This document shows, piece by piece, positions 23,260 through 38,300 of a stretch of DNA of 64,000 bases (position 1 is the stretch's first letter; each line of letters starts with the position of its first letter). Under the pieces are notes generated by a model. That model did no database searches. It was not told where the DNA came from and worked only from the letters and a program-made list of their open reading frames with translations. This DNA is from Trileptium ribeirensis (Eukaryota; Nematoda; Enoplea; Enoplida; Thoracostomopsidae), in contig JASANE010021442.1 in NCBI GenBank assembly GCA_030248225.1, positions 37,464 through 101,463 of the forward strand, in the 5' to 3' direction. The position numbers were made by a program, and so were the translations under genes.

Positions 23260-23395
23260 TTATTTCTACTCCTTGTCCTGGGACGTACTCATGCACAAGG
23301 ATAATGCACGTATCTTAGCCGACTATTACAGTCTTTACAGTATTACCGGTAGTATTTTGTTAAACCCAGAAATATCTTCATTGATACAAAAAAGA
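23260..23395 (+). CDS. BBS7: BBS7 exon: N-terminus
   Basis: The likely start is the ATG at 23291; an upstream in-frame stretch may join the small exons at 22910-23028. MHKDNARILADYYSLYSITG lines up with the BBS7 N-terminus (MD..., DYLQVGVTS, then QK at a similar distance). A GTGAGC donor follows at 23396, phase 0. Confidence 0.5.
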
Positions 23396-26300
23396 GTGAG
23401 CTTTGATTTTGATGTAGCTTCGATTGTTTCTATGTAACTTGTGCCAGGAATTATTAAGAAGTAAATTTTGGTTTAATCTGATGTGGTTTTTATTACTTGC
23501 TGCTATGATCCTGGTGTTGATTGAACCAGTGAAAAGTAGGGTATTAAATCAAAGGTCATTATTTTTTACTTTATTCGACCAAAATATTTATTGCTTGATT
23601 CGCTTACTTGGGAAACGATTTGACGCTTTTCCTACGTTGATCGTCCACCACATTACCATTCAACAATTGGGGATTGGGGTATGCATCAATGACCAGGACC
23701 TTCAGAGGTCAAAATATTTGCGTGTATGTAGTTGCCGCTACTTGATACTAAATGGTGCATGTACAATACTAGCCAAAATGACTGGCGTTTTTCGATTAAA
23801 CTAAGATTTGTAATTGTTTTGACAGCAAGGGAACGTCGAGAGAGTGGCGTTCGTTTCTTGCTGGTCTAGTATATTATGGTTGTCAGAACGTAGTGGAATA
23901 TTGTGTGTTGCAGGAGTGAAATCTTTTAAATTCAGTCTGTGTGTGCTCGGCCGTAACTCGTGAACGCCTTAACCGATTTTCATGATCTTGGGCGCATTCG
24001 AGCCGGCATAGTCGATTTACCGTGTGCCGTCGTTTTTTGATTTGGGGTCTGGTTCAAGGGTCAAAATGTGACTTTTGGCCCCATTTTAGTACCCTTCGCG
24101 GAAGCAAGGTTATTTTTATGTTAACTATCGAATTTTTTCTCTGTATGGTTTTATTTCATAGTAAAATGATAAATGCCGATGCTTTTTTTGTTTTTCGATT
24201 AAGATTGCGGGTTCTGAATATATGGAGTTTGAGGTACGTGGGTATGGCGCCCCACTGGTTCCTCGTCCCAAAATTAGAAAATTTGTTCTGACGTTCTGGG
24301 CGGCTGAAAAGTTTCCATTGGTGGTTTTCGGGCATGGTAAACTCACTGCCGGTGCTGGTTTTACTCTGCGATCCATGGTTCCATGGGTACAGGGGTATGA
24401 CGCCTCATGGTTAAGGGTAAAAATTTTGCCTCATGGTTCAGAGGTAAAAATGAGCGTTTTGTAGTACCCTTCACGAAAGCAAGGTTATTTTATCTTAATA
24501 TTCGAATTTCTTTCTCTGGTTGGTTTTATTTCATAGTAAAATGATAAATGCCGATGTCTTTTTTTTGTTTTTTGGTTTTGGAGTTATGGGGTTTGAGGTA
24601 TGGCACCCTCATGGTTACTCGACCCAAAATTTCGAAATTTGTTCTGACGTCTTGGGCGGCTGATAAGTCGCACCTGAGGGTTTTCGGGCATGGGAAACTT
24701 ATTGCCGGTATTGTGTGATGTCCACATATAGCATATCGACGAATGTTATCGAGAGCTGATTTGATGTGCACGCAAAAGGCGTAGTTGTACCTATGCTTCA
24801 CTACGATCTGCAATCTCGATAGAGTTACTAGTTTAAGCTTTGTTTGCTTGCCAAATCCAAATGATGGTGAAGTTGTTCGTGGTATTTTTAAGAAGAAAAA
24901 TATAGGTTCAATATATGTATACATATAGTAAACGTGGAAGGCTTTCAATTAAGTAACCCTTTATTTGGGCAGCAACTTCTATGGGTGCCAAATCCGGATT
25001 ATACAATTATAGGTATATCACCAGCTGTCATTTATGGGTATATCACCAGCATGCCCGGATATCTAGCAATGTATATGCAATACAAACTGCATGAGTTTTT
25101 GAAACAGTCTGACTATACACGGCTAGGGTGCCGCCTTATCACTATTGCAATAAAGATCGATTTTGAAATTGTGTATACTGTTATGGGTAGAGTGTGCGAA
25201 GAGAAGTGAGTCGCTGCAACTTATGTATTTTCTCAGTACACAATCAGTTTTCGCTTGCACCGACACTTCAGCGCATAGCGTTCGATGATATATCAAGCCT
25301 AAACAGTGGCTGTCTAAAAATGATATACACAGTGTCAGATTTATACCGTTCACGATAAACTAGTAGTTTTGGACACTTTGTATTTGATTATAAAATAGTT
25401 ACGTTGCCAGATTTATTGTAATATGATGCATGTTAAGGAAAACTAATTACCACCTTGGGGTTGCATGCGTTCCAGTTTACGTGTTATAATTATTATTGTG
25501 TTATGTTATGTGACGTGTTTTTTGTTTTTACGGATATAAATGTTTTCCAGTGACATCTAAGAGACAACCAGTTGTATACGAAAGTTTCCGATCTAGATCT
25601 TGAGCTTGTAGGGTTATGAACTCGAGATTTTGAAGTTTTAGGAATACTTATTATATAAATATTTGCCGCTCTGTTTTGACGCATTATTAGTTTAGTTTTG
25701 GTTTTTTGTTTCTTGGCTTAAATCGATATATAGAAAAGAAGGTAATAGATAAGTACAGGAAATTATATGTACTGCTTCACTTTATTACCGTGGTACATAA
25801 TAATACAGCCTTTCGGTTTACTGTTTTTGGCACGAGATATTGTATTGTTTCAACGCCGGGATTGCATGAAATTTTAGTAGCTCGAAATTTTCATTAGGGA
25901 TGCTTTTCCTGTATAATGTAGTTTTTTTCAACTTGAATAGTCAACAATAATTAAAGTTGGCTTAATCTTGTGTTTTGCTGCTTGAAAACGGATTGCAGCG
26001 CACAATGTGGCATATATTCTGAAAGGAATGTGCCACATGCTGTACATTATTAATGACATTGACCTCTGAAATAAAAGCAAATATTGTTCGCGAAAATTTT
26101 GAGAACAGTATTTGAACGTCTGTGAACGAAATCATGTCCGTATCTGTATTTACCTTTGTGTATGTTTCGAAATTGTGTTGTTACTTTGTTTATGCCATTT
26201 AATTCGATCGTTTTGGTGTATTTTAGCATGTTCATTATCCGAAAGATGGCTTCTCCAAATAGGGGGCACTGGGGAAGGTACATTGACCTCTCCCTAGTTT

Positions 26301-29300
26301 CACCACAGCTTATATTTCTCTTCTCTCCTTTTAGGCGGGTGCAATTGCAATCAGTCTCTAAGTCACACACATTTAATTTTTTGACAGTGTGTATTTTATG
26401 TTCCAGAGAAACCGGGAGTATCTCTTAGGTGCTTTCAGTTCCCCGGTTTAGTTAAGAACTACGATGTCTCAGTTCATGTATGTACCAGGTACAATTTTGG
26501 CTGTTTGGAGAAGACAGAAATGTAAAATGGATTTTTATAAACACTTATAAATTTATGACAGCTTATTCATGGTTATTTGCATACATGTTCATTAAGGATT
26601 ACCCCCTTGAGGCTCTGACCGCTCTAACAGGTGGTCCAACCCCCCCCCCCCCCACAAACTTGGTCGAACACATAGGCAGCGCCGAAAACACAGCACCCCC
26701 TCTTCGATAATCTTACCATCTCTGGGAGGCCGAAGGGATCCCCCTGGGACGGGACTACCCCCCTCTCCTTGGACTTCGGACCTGGGTCTATGTATGGTTA
26801 TTTGACATATTAAGCTGTGAAACAACTAAAGTTATAATAAAGTGCCTCATGCTTCGTCCTCAGAATAAACTACGACGAAATGTATTATTAGTTTTATGTT
26901 GTGATTTTTGTGTATTCTGTCTTTTCTAAGGAATTTAAACTCATAACTATGGCCCAGGTTTTGTTGTATTTCGACAACCGATGAAGATATTTCAGTCAGC
27001 TTGCGTTCGTCTTGTAGAGCAAATAAGCGTCAATAAGACTGTATTCTTTGCTACGTAGGATGTGATATTTGCGTCAAAATGAATTTTAAATGGGACCATG
27101 AGATCCAAAATACACCAAAATTGCAATATCTACTTAATCGCTCGTGTTACATGCATTGTGCAGAGTAATTTATCCTCGACATAATTTGCTGCTATTGATA
27201 TTTACGCTGCAGGTCTAGGTCTGAACAGGTTTTTGAATTGGCTCATGAGACCTTAGAATGCACGAAAACAGCAATAACTATGTAACAGATATTATTGGTC
27301 TCATTTTGCAGAGCAATAATATATCATCTGTATAAATGTACGTTGTTATTCTCTTAATACTCATTAAACGGTATTGTATCCATCAAGCAACATAGCTGAT
27401 ATTCGTCTTATTTTGCAACTTGGTGATGTATCTTCACATTGCATGTTCAGCATACACTCAGATTTAACCTGCATGGCAATAAGACCAGGTGCTAGTATGT
27501 TATTTAAGAACGGTTCGACTAATTTATTTGGCTGCCGTGTTTGCACTTGCGTGCACTGTACTGAAACTCCACTGTAAGGCACGCTGGTATATCGTTTTAT
27601 GTAGTTAGATAGGAGGGCAAGCATTAATTCTAGCGTTAAGACATCTGACCGTATGTTTCTTTCATTATAACGTTGTACATCGTTGCTGCTTACGGTTTCG
27701 TAGTTAGCGGGCACGGCCGCACTTAGCTTTGTTCGAGTGTAGTTATGAAATTTTTGAGAATCGTAGATTTCTAATTGCAAAATGCCGCAGTCGAGCTGCC
27801 AAAATTATGAAGTACCGCGTGCTTCGTAATAGGATTTACGTTTCTTGTATTAATGTGTGTGGCGTGTGACAACGCCAGGCGAATATATACAAATGGTCAT
27901 ACATAATCCCAAACTTATGTCTCTTTTGCTTAGTGGCAGTAAGACGGGCTAAAATATTCCGAAGTCGAGGTCGGCCCGCCGGGTCCGGCGCTTAAAATAT
28001 CAAATATGTTTGAGCATGTTACATGTTAATCATTCGAAAAAATAATTATTTGCAAACCGAAACTATCTGGTACCTATATTTGAACTTAAATGATATTCCA
28101 TCTCAAAGTAACATCGACATTATTCGTACTCGTCTTATTTTTGAAATGAAATCGTTGTATTGCAGTGGTATAGGGTGTTGTGGCAGGACACACCACAAGC
28201 GTTGCATACACACAAGCATTTTATAAATTGGATGTATTTTTTCGCACCTGCAGTTTCAGACTACGGCCGGCTCGGCCCTGCCTGTTAAGCGATAAGGGTT
28301 ATTGGTCTAGCCGGCGACAGGCCAAAATTGTCACATCTATTGCTCAATCCGATCGCGTTATTGTGAGGTTCTTTAATTTGCTTGAAATTATCTAAAATCT
28401 AGACTAAAATATGTATTTGAAATTACACTAAATGAATTTTGACATCTTCAATTCTAGGCAGCATAATCGGACATAATAATAGACAATAAACAGCACTAAC
28501 GGTTAAATAATTTTTTTCGACATTGACGCTGAGCAATCGTATATATATATAATCGTAAAGCCCAAGTATAACTAAATTTTTGTTTGAAAGATTCGGATGA
28601 CAAGGCAGTTTGTGCAAGTTATTTCCTTCTGGTAGATTGCAAACATTATCATTAATACTATGGCACGTTGATGTGGAAATCCAGAGAGAAATGTTTGGCT
28701 AGAGGAGATAGCAGATTATTAACAATAATGGCTAAACAACTCATTTTTCTTGCTTCATAAGAAGCCCTCCAATCCTGCTGGTCCCTTTACATCAATAGCT
28801 TTAAGCTTAAAAATTGTGATAGTTTTTTAGATATTGGGATATAGCATCATGTTCGCAAATTTTCAATGTATTTGATAAATATAAGGGTTTTTATACACAG
28901 TTTACATTTTGATAAATCAGCAAAAGCCGAACCGTTCCAAACATACACTTTCTAAAAATTTTCTTTCCACAGTGCCCCAAGTTTGCTTTCCAATTGAGAA
29001 ATTTGTCGTTTATTTTGTCATTCCCACTTCCTCCAGCGTTAAGTTCTCACTCAGTCTAAATTTTATGTTGATAACCATGATGCTTTACAGATTATAAATT
29101 TATGAATTATTTATATTTTCGATATATTCATTTATTGCACTTTTTGTCTCAATCTCTCAAAAAACTTTATTTTAGAACGCCAGTATGTTCTGTGGGTATA
29201 GTATGGCGTTGAAAACTATTATTTTCCCAACGGTATTAGGCGATTGTTTTCGCTGAATTTCATAGTGGTGTTTTATATTATTCGGTCACGCGAAGACTGA

Positions 29301-32300
29301 AAACAATATAGTATTGTTGTATAGTTGCTGGTAATACCCAATTTTTGCCGCCGATTTGTCGCTGTAAGTAATTTTGAGATACGTTGTTGGACGGCGTGTC
29401 CAGACATAACGTACAAATAGTCGGTAGTGGAACTACATTTGTGAGCGGAGCTTGGGCTGTGGCATTACGAATGTACTCAATTTTATGTTGTAACTACATT
29501 GCAAAGGGCATAGGGCTTTATCATTGGTAAAAATATTATAACCACAATTGGTTGTTCTCGTCGGCATTTCGATGTTGCAGACACAACGTGACCAAATCTC
29601 AACTGACAGCATTCATAAACTCAGCCGTGAAAGCACAGAACATTCTTTTTATAGCAGTGAACTCAAACTTAGGAAAATATTACCGTTACAGGCTATGAGT
29701 CGTGATGGTCTTAAGTAGTAACACCACAATTGGTTGTTCTCGTCGGCATTTCGATGTGGCAGACACAACGTGACCAAATCTCAACTGACAGCATTCATAA
29801 ACTCAGCCGTGAAAGCACAAAACATTTTTATAGCAGTGAACTCAAACTTAGGAAAATATTACCGTTACAGGCTATGAGTCGTGATGGTCTTAAGTAGTAA
29901 CACCACAATTGGTTGTTCTCGTCGGCATTTCGATGTGGCAGACACAACGTGACCAAATCTCAACTGACAGCATTCATAAACTCAACCATGAAAGCACAGA
30001 ACATTCTTTTTATAGCAATGAACTCAAACTTAGGAAAATATTACCGTTACAGGCTATGAGACGTGATGGTCTTAAGTAGTAACACCACAATTGGTTGTTC
30101 TCGTCGGCATTTCGATGTGGCAGACACAACGTGACCAAATCTCAACTGACAGCGTTCATAAACTCAACCATGAAAGCACAGAACATTCTTTTTATAGCAG
30201 TGAACTCAAACTTAGGAAAATATTACCGTTACAGGCTATGAGACGTAATGGTCTTAAGTAGTAACACCACAATTGGTTGTTCTCATCGGCATTTCGATGT
30301 TGCGGGCACAACGTGACCAAATCTAACTGACAACATCCATAAACTCAGCCGTGAAAGCACAGAACATTCTTTTTATAGCAGTGAACTCAAACTTAGGAAA
30401 ATATTACCGTTACAGGCTATGAGTCGTGATGGTCTTAAGTAGTAACACCACAATTGGTTGTTCTCGTCGGCATTTCGATGTGGCAGACACAACGTGACCA
30501 AATCTCAACTGACAGCATTCATAAACTCAACCATGAAAGCACAGAACATTCTTTTTATAGCAATGAACTCAAACTTAGGAAAATATTACCGTTACAGGCT
30601 ATGAGACGTGATGGTCTTAAGTAGTAACACCACAATTGGTTGTTCTCGTCGGCATTTCGATGTGGCAGACACAACGTGACCAAATCTCAACTGACAGCGT
30701 TCATAAACTCAACCATGAAAGCACAGAACATTCTTTTTATAGCAGTGAACTCAAACTTAGGAAAATATTACCGTTACAGGCTATGAGACGTGATGGTCTT
30801 AAGTAGTAACACCACAATTGGTTGTTCTCGTCGGCATTTCGATGTGGCAGACACAACGTGACCAAATCTCAACTGACAGCGTTCATAAACTCAACCATGA
30901 AAGCACAGAACATTCTTTTTATAGCAGTGAACTCAAACTTAGGAAAATATTACCGTTACAGGCTATGAGACGTGATGGTCTTAAGTAGTAACACCACAAT
31001 TGGTTGTTCTCGTCGGCATTTCGATGTTGCAGACACAACGTGACCAAATCTCAACTGACAGCATTCATAAACTCAGCCGTGAAAGCACAGAACATTCTTT
31101 TTATAGCAGTGAACTCAAACTTAGGAAAATATTACCGTTACAGGCTATGAGACGTGATGGTCTTAAGTAGTAACACCACAATTGGTTGTTCTCGTCGGCA
31201 TTTCGATGTGGCAGACACAACGTGACCAAATCTCAACTGACAGCGTTCATAAACTCAACCATGAAAGCACAGAACATTCTTTTTATAGCAGTGAACTCAA
31301 ACTTAGGAAAATATTACCGTTACAGGCTATGAGACGTGATGGTCTTAAGTAGTAACACCACAATTGGTTGTTCTCGTCGGCATTTCGATGTTGCAGACAC
31401 AACGTGACCAAATCTCAACTGACAGCATTCATAAACTCAGCCGTGAAAGCACAGAACATTCTTTTTATAGCAGTGAACTCAAACTTAGGAAAATATTACC
31501 GTTACAGGCTATGAGACGTGATGGTCTTAAGTAGTAACACCACAATTGGTTGTTCTCGTCGGCATTTCGATGTGGCAGACACAACGTGACCAAATCTCAA
31601 CTGACAGCGTTCATAAACTCAACCATGAAAGCACAGAACATTCTTTTTATAGCAGTGAACTCAAACTTAGGAAAATATTACCGTTACAGGCTATGAGACG
31701 TAATGGTTTTATGTAGTAACACCACTATTGGTTGTTCTCGTCGGCATTTCGATGTGGTAGACACAACGTGACCAAATCTCAACTGACAGCGTTCATAAAC
31801 TCAACCATGAAAGCACAGAACATTCTTTTATAGCGGTGAACTCAAACTTAGGAAAATATTACCGTTACAGGCTATGAGACGTAATGGTCTTAAGTAGTAA
31901 CACCACAATTGGTTGTTCTCGTCGGCATTTCGATGTGGCAGACACAACGTGACCAAATCTCAACTGACAGCATTCATAAACTCAGCCGTGAAAGCACAAA
32001 ACATTTTTATAGCAGTGAACTCAAACTTAGGAAAATATTACCGTTACAGGCTATTCATCACGTAAAGAGCATCCACTTGTCTCAGCGTCTCGTGCGATGC
32101 TGATTCTTATTGGAATTACTGATATTTGTATCATCTCGCTTTATCAGAAGCGTATTTTATTTCAACACATGCTCAAATTTATTTGTGCCGTACTACAGGT
32201 TAGTGTTCCAAATACAGCTATTTTTATTTGATTGTCGGCATTAGCTTATTCGGTAGATGTTTAGAAAATTTTCTTCATTACGTTTCACGTAGGCACTTTG

Positions 32301-35300
32301 TGGTTTTGTTTTGTTAGCAACTTCAGCCTGTGAGTTTGTTTTCTCTCTTTGGCAGATAATCTACTACTTATGTTGAATAGAATTCACACATGTGTGGTCA
32401 TCAAGTTCAAATATGGCTAGTGGCTTTTACGGGGAATTGTTCCGTGAAATTACAATGTTACCAGCAGTCTCACAAAAACGATTAATGCGAACATTCTAAA
32501 CTTTGTTGAATTGGACCGAGGGAAGCGACCTTAGTTTCCACTGAACGCGCTATGGGGAACATCTTGCAATTTTTGTAATCTGCCGCCGTCATTTATAACT
32601 CATGTTCAGGTGAACCGATTTCGATAAATTTTTTTGTTTGATAGCAAAAGTGATGATGATGTGACCTTTATGTAAACGCGAACAGCCTCGACCCCATATT
32701 CAGTGTCGAAATGGCGAATTTATTAAGGGTGTTTTACAAATCTGGACATAAGGGTACCAGTGTTTCCCAGCCAATATCTCGAGAGACACGATTCACATAG
32801 AAAAATAGAGACTACCGCCAGAATAGCTCATCGAGATCTACAGCTTTGAAGACCAAGATTTTTTGTGGGACCACTTTCTCAGCTGCCATGGTCCCGAATA
32901 TTGTTCGTCGACCCTTTACCGCAAATAGCGGTTTTTCGAATTTCGGCATGCTATTGCATGTTTATTTACCTAACAGTGAGTGCCTATGAGGTTATCAGGC
33001 GCGCCGAATACAGTGTTTTTCCATCTACAGTCCAACTTGACTATGTTGTGCCTTGTCATGGGGTTTCAAAGATTTTACTATCGACAAGCCCGATTTTTAA
33101 AATGTGCATTTTCATTTGTTTTATGATATTGCGTTCAGAGTATCAGATATGGTCTATATTTAGGTATTTCTGAAGGTTGAATGCGTTGATTTAGTTTTCT
33201 AGAATTCGGTGTCCATATTTCATGCCTTTTCATGTTGTTTAAACGGCTAAGCTCAACGAACCCGATTTCTAGAATCAAATCTGTCTTCAGTTGTTTCGCT
33301 GCGCATTGCTTACATTTCATCAGGAATTGTCTATAAAGTTTTTTTAAGTATAGTGGTTATGATGGTTTGTTATCTAGAGTCCAGATTGAGTGTCTCATGG
33401 CTTTTCAGACGTTTGATTATCTTTAGGGCCAAATTTAAGCTGCGAGGCGTAAGTGATATGAAGCCAATTCCGTTCTCGTTTTTTAAGTATAGTGGTTATG
33501 ATGGTTTGTTATCTAGAGTCCAGATTGAGTATCTCATGGCTTTTCAGACGTTTGATTGGCTTTAGGGCCAAAGTTAAGCTGCGAGGCGTAAGTGATATGA
33601 AGCCAATTCCGTTCTCTACAAAGTTTGAGCCTTAGTCTAACCTAAACCCCTGTGTACTAAGCCTACCACTTCATCGGGGGCTGCCACCCGAACCCCCACA
33701 CAAACTGTTATCTTTGTAAGGATATAACGTTATGCTCTTCAGCTTGAATTGGGCCGGGTTGAAGGTCTATGAGCCCGATTTCCAGAGTATAGTCGGTCTT
33801 CACTAGTTTTGTACATGCGTAAAAAATAGTCTATATAGAAATTTTTCGGTATGGTGACTATATTTGTTTGGTTCAGCAGGAATATTAAATATTCAAAGCC
33901 TGATTGAAATTTTTATGCCTTTTCAAGGTTTCTAATTGGTTGAGGGTCAATTACCCTGATGTTCACTGGGTTCTCTTCGCGCTGGAAACTTTGCCAGGAT
34001 ATGACCCGGGGGCCCCTTAGTCCGGAACTAGGGGGCATTTTGTCTGAGAAAACGCTGCCAAAAACGCTTTTCGTGGAGAAAAAAAGCGATTTTGAAGCAA
34101 ATTTGTACATAAGATTTCGGAATTTTAATACAAATTCTGATCAAAGTATATGTCATATGGGGTGTTTTTACTGAGCCCAGAAAAAATAAAGTTAGCCCAG
34201 AGGCGATGAACCTGGGGAGCCTATCATTTTGCCAGGGTGGCACTTCAAAATGCCAGCCTCCCACCCCCAATTTGTAGAGCACAGTTTCATAATATAGTCT
34301 TTCTTCAGTCCTTTGGTAACATATTACGTACAGGGCACCAAGAATGGTGTGTATATAGGTTTTGGTACGCCGCATACGATGGTATTTGGTTCCAGAAGTT
34401 TCGTAGTGGTGCATCAAACATACGTTTACCGCAGCAATACTCTGCGGGTTAGGAGGTGTGATAGTGGTTTATATGTCTAGCCAATTGGTTCACATGCCTG
34501 TACACCGGTATCGTGACAATGTGGAATGCCAGCCGTTTTCGGGAAACCTATGTGTCCGCAATGGATGTGGATGCTCGTAGCAACATTTTCAATTTAACGA
34601 ATATTTTAATGCCTTCATATTTTTTGTTTGCCGATAGTTTCTTACGACACTCCGCCTTGGGTTCGTCAAGTTTTACAAGTATTCCAAACGCCATGTACTC
34701 TAAAATGTGTGTGAAACAACGTTTGAGATACGTCAAAGCGAGCCATAGATGTTAAAACTAAAATCTTTGCGATATACCAAGTGTATAAATTCGGCGAAAT
34801 TAGAAACTGTAACGTTAACATACATTGTAACAACTCATTAAAAATATATTCCTGTTACGATACAAAGATGTAATTCACCAAAAAATATTTATTAATCTGC
34901 TTCAATGTCCATCAAGCTTCAATATCCACTTCAATAATGCATAGATGCAAGAAAACTGATAGTCAGATATTTAATACGCACCATACGAAGGTTAGCTCTA
35001 TCTCAGAACTGCTTACGAATCGTGAACAATTTATTATGTAAACTATGTATATAAGAATCATAACAAAAGTACAGTGGCACAGAATTTGCTACAGAACACA
35101 TGACACTTGTCCCTTTCGCACCACTTGCCTTGCTCACCCATTGATATATCCAACTCTACACGAATACGTCTAAACAGCGACGATTTGAAATCTACACCCA
35201 CGAAAACCCATATGAGCAGAACTTATTTTGTGCCACAAATCTATTAATATACCGTTATAAGCGGTAATGTCACGGATGACTATATACGGCGTCGGGCCCA

Positions 35301-38300
35301 AATTTGGCCTCAAATACCAACTGACCCAGGAAACCTACGTCGAATCTGTTGCTCCGTAGTAGCTCTATCCACACACCAAATTTCGTTCGAATCGCTTGAG
35401 TGGTTACATAGCTACACCTCGACAAATTTGACCAAAATTTTGGAGATTTGTCCATTTGCTAAAGTCCCCCATGCCCCATAGGGACCCGACCAAAACAATT
35501 TATATAGCTTTAAATAAAGCTTCCCATGCCACATATTTCGATATCAAAATAATTTAAATCGGCTCAAGGGTTGCCGAGTTATGAGCAAAAATGGCCCAAT
35601 TTAGCCATGTACCCCTGAGTACCCCCTTTGAGCGCCCTGTGGTGGGATGTGGTGAGCCCAATCGGAATAAAACCTCCAAAAGTCATATCCAGAGTATTGT
35701 AGCTTTCATATGAGCCCCCACATGTTCATATCGGTTTACGTTGAGATAACGAAGTCCTGTTTACAGAGAAAAATAATAAACGGATGCCCATCTTTTTCAC
35801 CATAGTGCGGTCTAATGAGAATTCTTCGATTCCGAAGCTAGCTAGCTAGCGAAATGTTGTGTTGTATATTAGAGCAGATGTAAATTTCTTTGACCATGGC
35901 CACTGTACTGAATTACCACGATCTTCCGACGTTCGGAAAGGGACGATTATCTTGTGCTTATCAATTTTTTTATTACAAATTCGTATGATATTTTGTCGAA
36001 TTTTCGTGAAATATCGAATCCTGCTTAGGTCTCAGCAACTTTTTAACGTCGTGCCGTGTGCACACAAGAAGCTTCAGAACATTTTAAACGTAGCAAGTTT
36101 ATGACGGAGTTGCAGAAAATCATTGGTGCTTGCGAAAACCTAACGGGATTAATGACTTCGGATAAGGAATTGTTCGAAAGATAAATCCCATTGCTTACGG
36201 CATTTGTGTACATCCAAAATTATTATACATTAAAGTTATCATAAGGTGCTTAATAAAATAAATATACTGCACCTGGTAAAATTTTTCTTCCTCGTTGGTG
36301 AGACACGGGATACGTTCCGTAAAATACTCAAATATTTAACTAAATGCAATAACTGATAGGCCCTCTGTTTTCGGTTTTTATACTTAACATTTAAGTGCTA
36401 TGTATTGAATCCAATTGTACAATCATCTTTATAATCAATTTAAGACATATCATGGTATTAAATGAATATGAAGACAGCACAAACGATTTGTAAGATTGGC
36501 ATACGAAATTTGTTTGCTAGGACACGCATACATGCAGTCGTACTGGGTTTTAGCAACATGTGTGGAAGTATTGATTGCTCTGCAATCAAGTTCAAGTATT
36601 ACTGCGACTATATTATATATAACCCGTTATTTGTTTTTGGTTGGTTTTATCTACTGCTAGCCATAGCTACTTCAGGGTGGTGAACATCGTGATCACGTTG
36701 GATTTGTTTCGTCCGATGCGGTGGATGGCCTTATTTGCTACACGTTTCGTGCCCAGTCTGAAAAAGTGGTAAGCGAAGGAAGTGATTTCAAATTTGGAAC
36801 TACACAACACCCTACATCGTTCGATAACAGCTTGGAATAGAATTTTACTTGGAAATGCAGTTAGATGTTAGTCAGACAGCGCGTTTTAGATTTGTCCGTA
36901 TTGAACTTAATAAAATAATTTTGGAAACTTAAATCCAACGTGAACACGGTGTAAAAATAGCATAATTTATATTTTAGTTCCAACCCGTGATAAATGGAAA
37001 ATAATTTTGTAGATTTAGTTCACAATCTGCGGAGTCCTATCTATAACGATTTTCATATTTCCGATCAGTAAGTTATACCCTAAAGTGTCGGTGAACCATC
37101 ATCGTCCAATGAAATATTTAGTTTAACGTCGTGGCTTTTGCTTGGTGCCGGTCCCTTAGTAGGGAGCAGCTTTTGTTTTTCATTGGTTTATCCCCTTTTT
37201 ATTACAACGGTGTTTTGCTAAATCGTTGACAATATCTACACTAGCAGAATTTGATTGTAATATTCAAATCATATTTTTTATCTCAACTTTCGATTTTTCC
37301 CTGGTTGGTTTTATTTCATAGTAAAAGATAAATGCCGATGCCTGTTTTGCGATTAAGGCTCCGGTTCATGGATTTTGAGATATAGTATTCTCGTGGTTCC
37401 TTGGACCAAAATTCGAAAATTTGTTTTGCCGTCATGGAAGGCTGAGAAGTTTTACTTGGGGGTTTTCGAGCATGGGAAACTCATTGCCGGTGTTTATTTC
37501 GTTCTGCGACCCATGGGTACGGTGGTATGGTACCTTCATGGTTCATCGACCCAAAATTCGCAGTTATATTGTGACGTCCTGGGAGGCTGATAGCTTGGAC
37601 TTGGGGTTCTCGGGCATGGGAAACTTATTGGTTGTGTTAGTTTTGTGCTAACTTGTGCGGTATTGTGTGATATCCATATATAGCATTATCGACGTATGCT
37701 ATCGACAGATGATTGGCTGTACATGCAAAAGCGTAGGTGTACCTATGCTTCACTACGTTCTGCAATCTCGATAGAGTTACTAGTGTACTGTGTGTTACGC
37801 ATACAGGCGCAAAATTGATATATCCGCGTTCTGTCAGTGTTTTTTACTTGAAAAAATTTCAGGCAAAAGAAATTGTGCATTTTATTCGTTCGGCATGCAT
37901 GGGGGTATGGAATGAGCACAACGATATTGCAACATCGCATCGAGTTTGCTCGTTTTGTCCTTTCCATCAGTTTTCGCGCTTATGCTCAGATTTAGAAGGT
38001 ACGCGGTATTACTGTAGATATTTATCTGAAACACAAATTGTAGTGAGGGAATCATCATGCAGATGCTCTTGTGATACTTTGTTCACTCTCAATCAGTGTT
38101 TTTTAATTTACTAAGACGTTAAATTCTGTCCGACATAATCAAGGTGTAATTTTAAAACAGTAATTTCTTCGATAACATAGCTTGAAATACTAAAAAGATA
38201 TATTTACAATAGCGATTCAATAAAGTGCTTACCTTGATTATCATTTGCTAGACGTTGACCAATTATTTATCAGTGTTGAGATAAACTGCTTGTGCTTTAT

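Noticed and set aside
27364..27780. 138-codon minus-strand frame
   Set aside because: The opposite strand carries a better supported BBS7 exon (27451-27573) with phase-compatible splice sites.
33289..33330. Minus-strand CTGATGA...GAAAC, like a hammerhead ribozyme core
   Set aside because: The bases between the two core parts do not form stem II, and sister copies of the surrounding repeat lack the motif.
36676..36768. CPSF1-like propeller segment
   Set aside because: DHVGFVSSDAVDGLICYTF first suggested CPSF1, but none of the following exons fit that family, while coiled coil and GAE exons fit BBS7.
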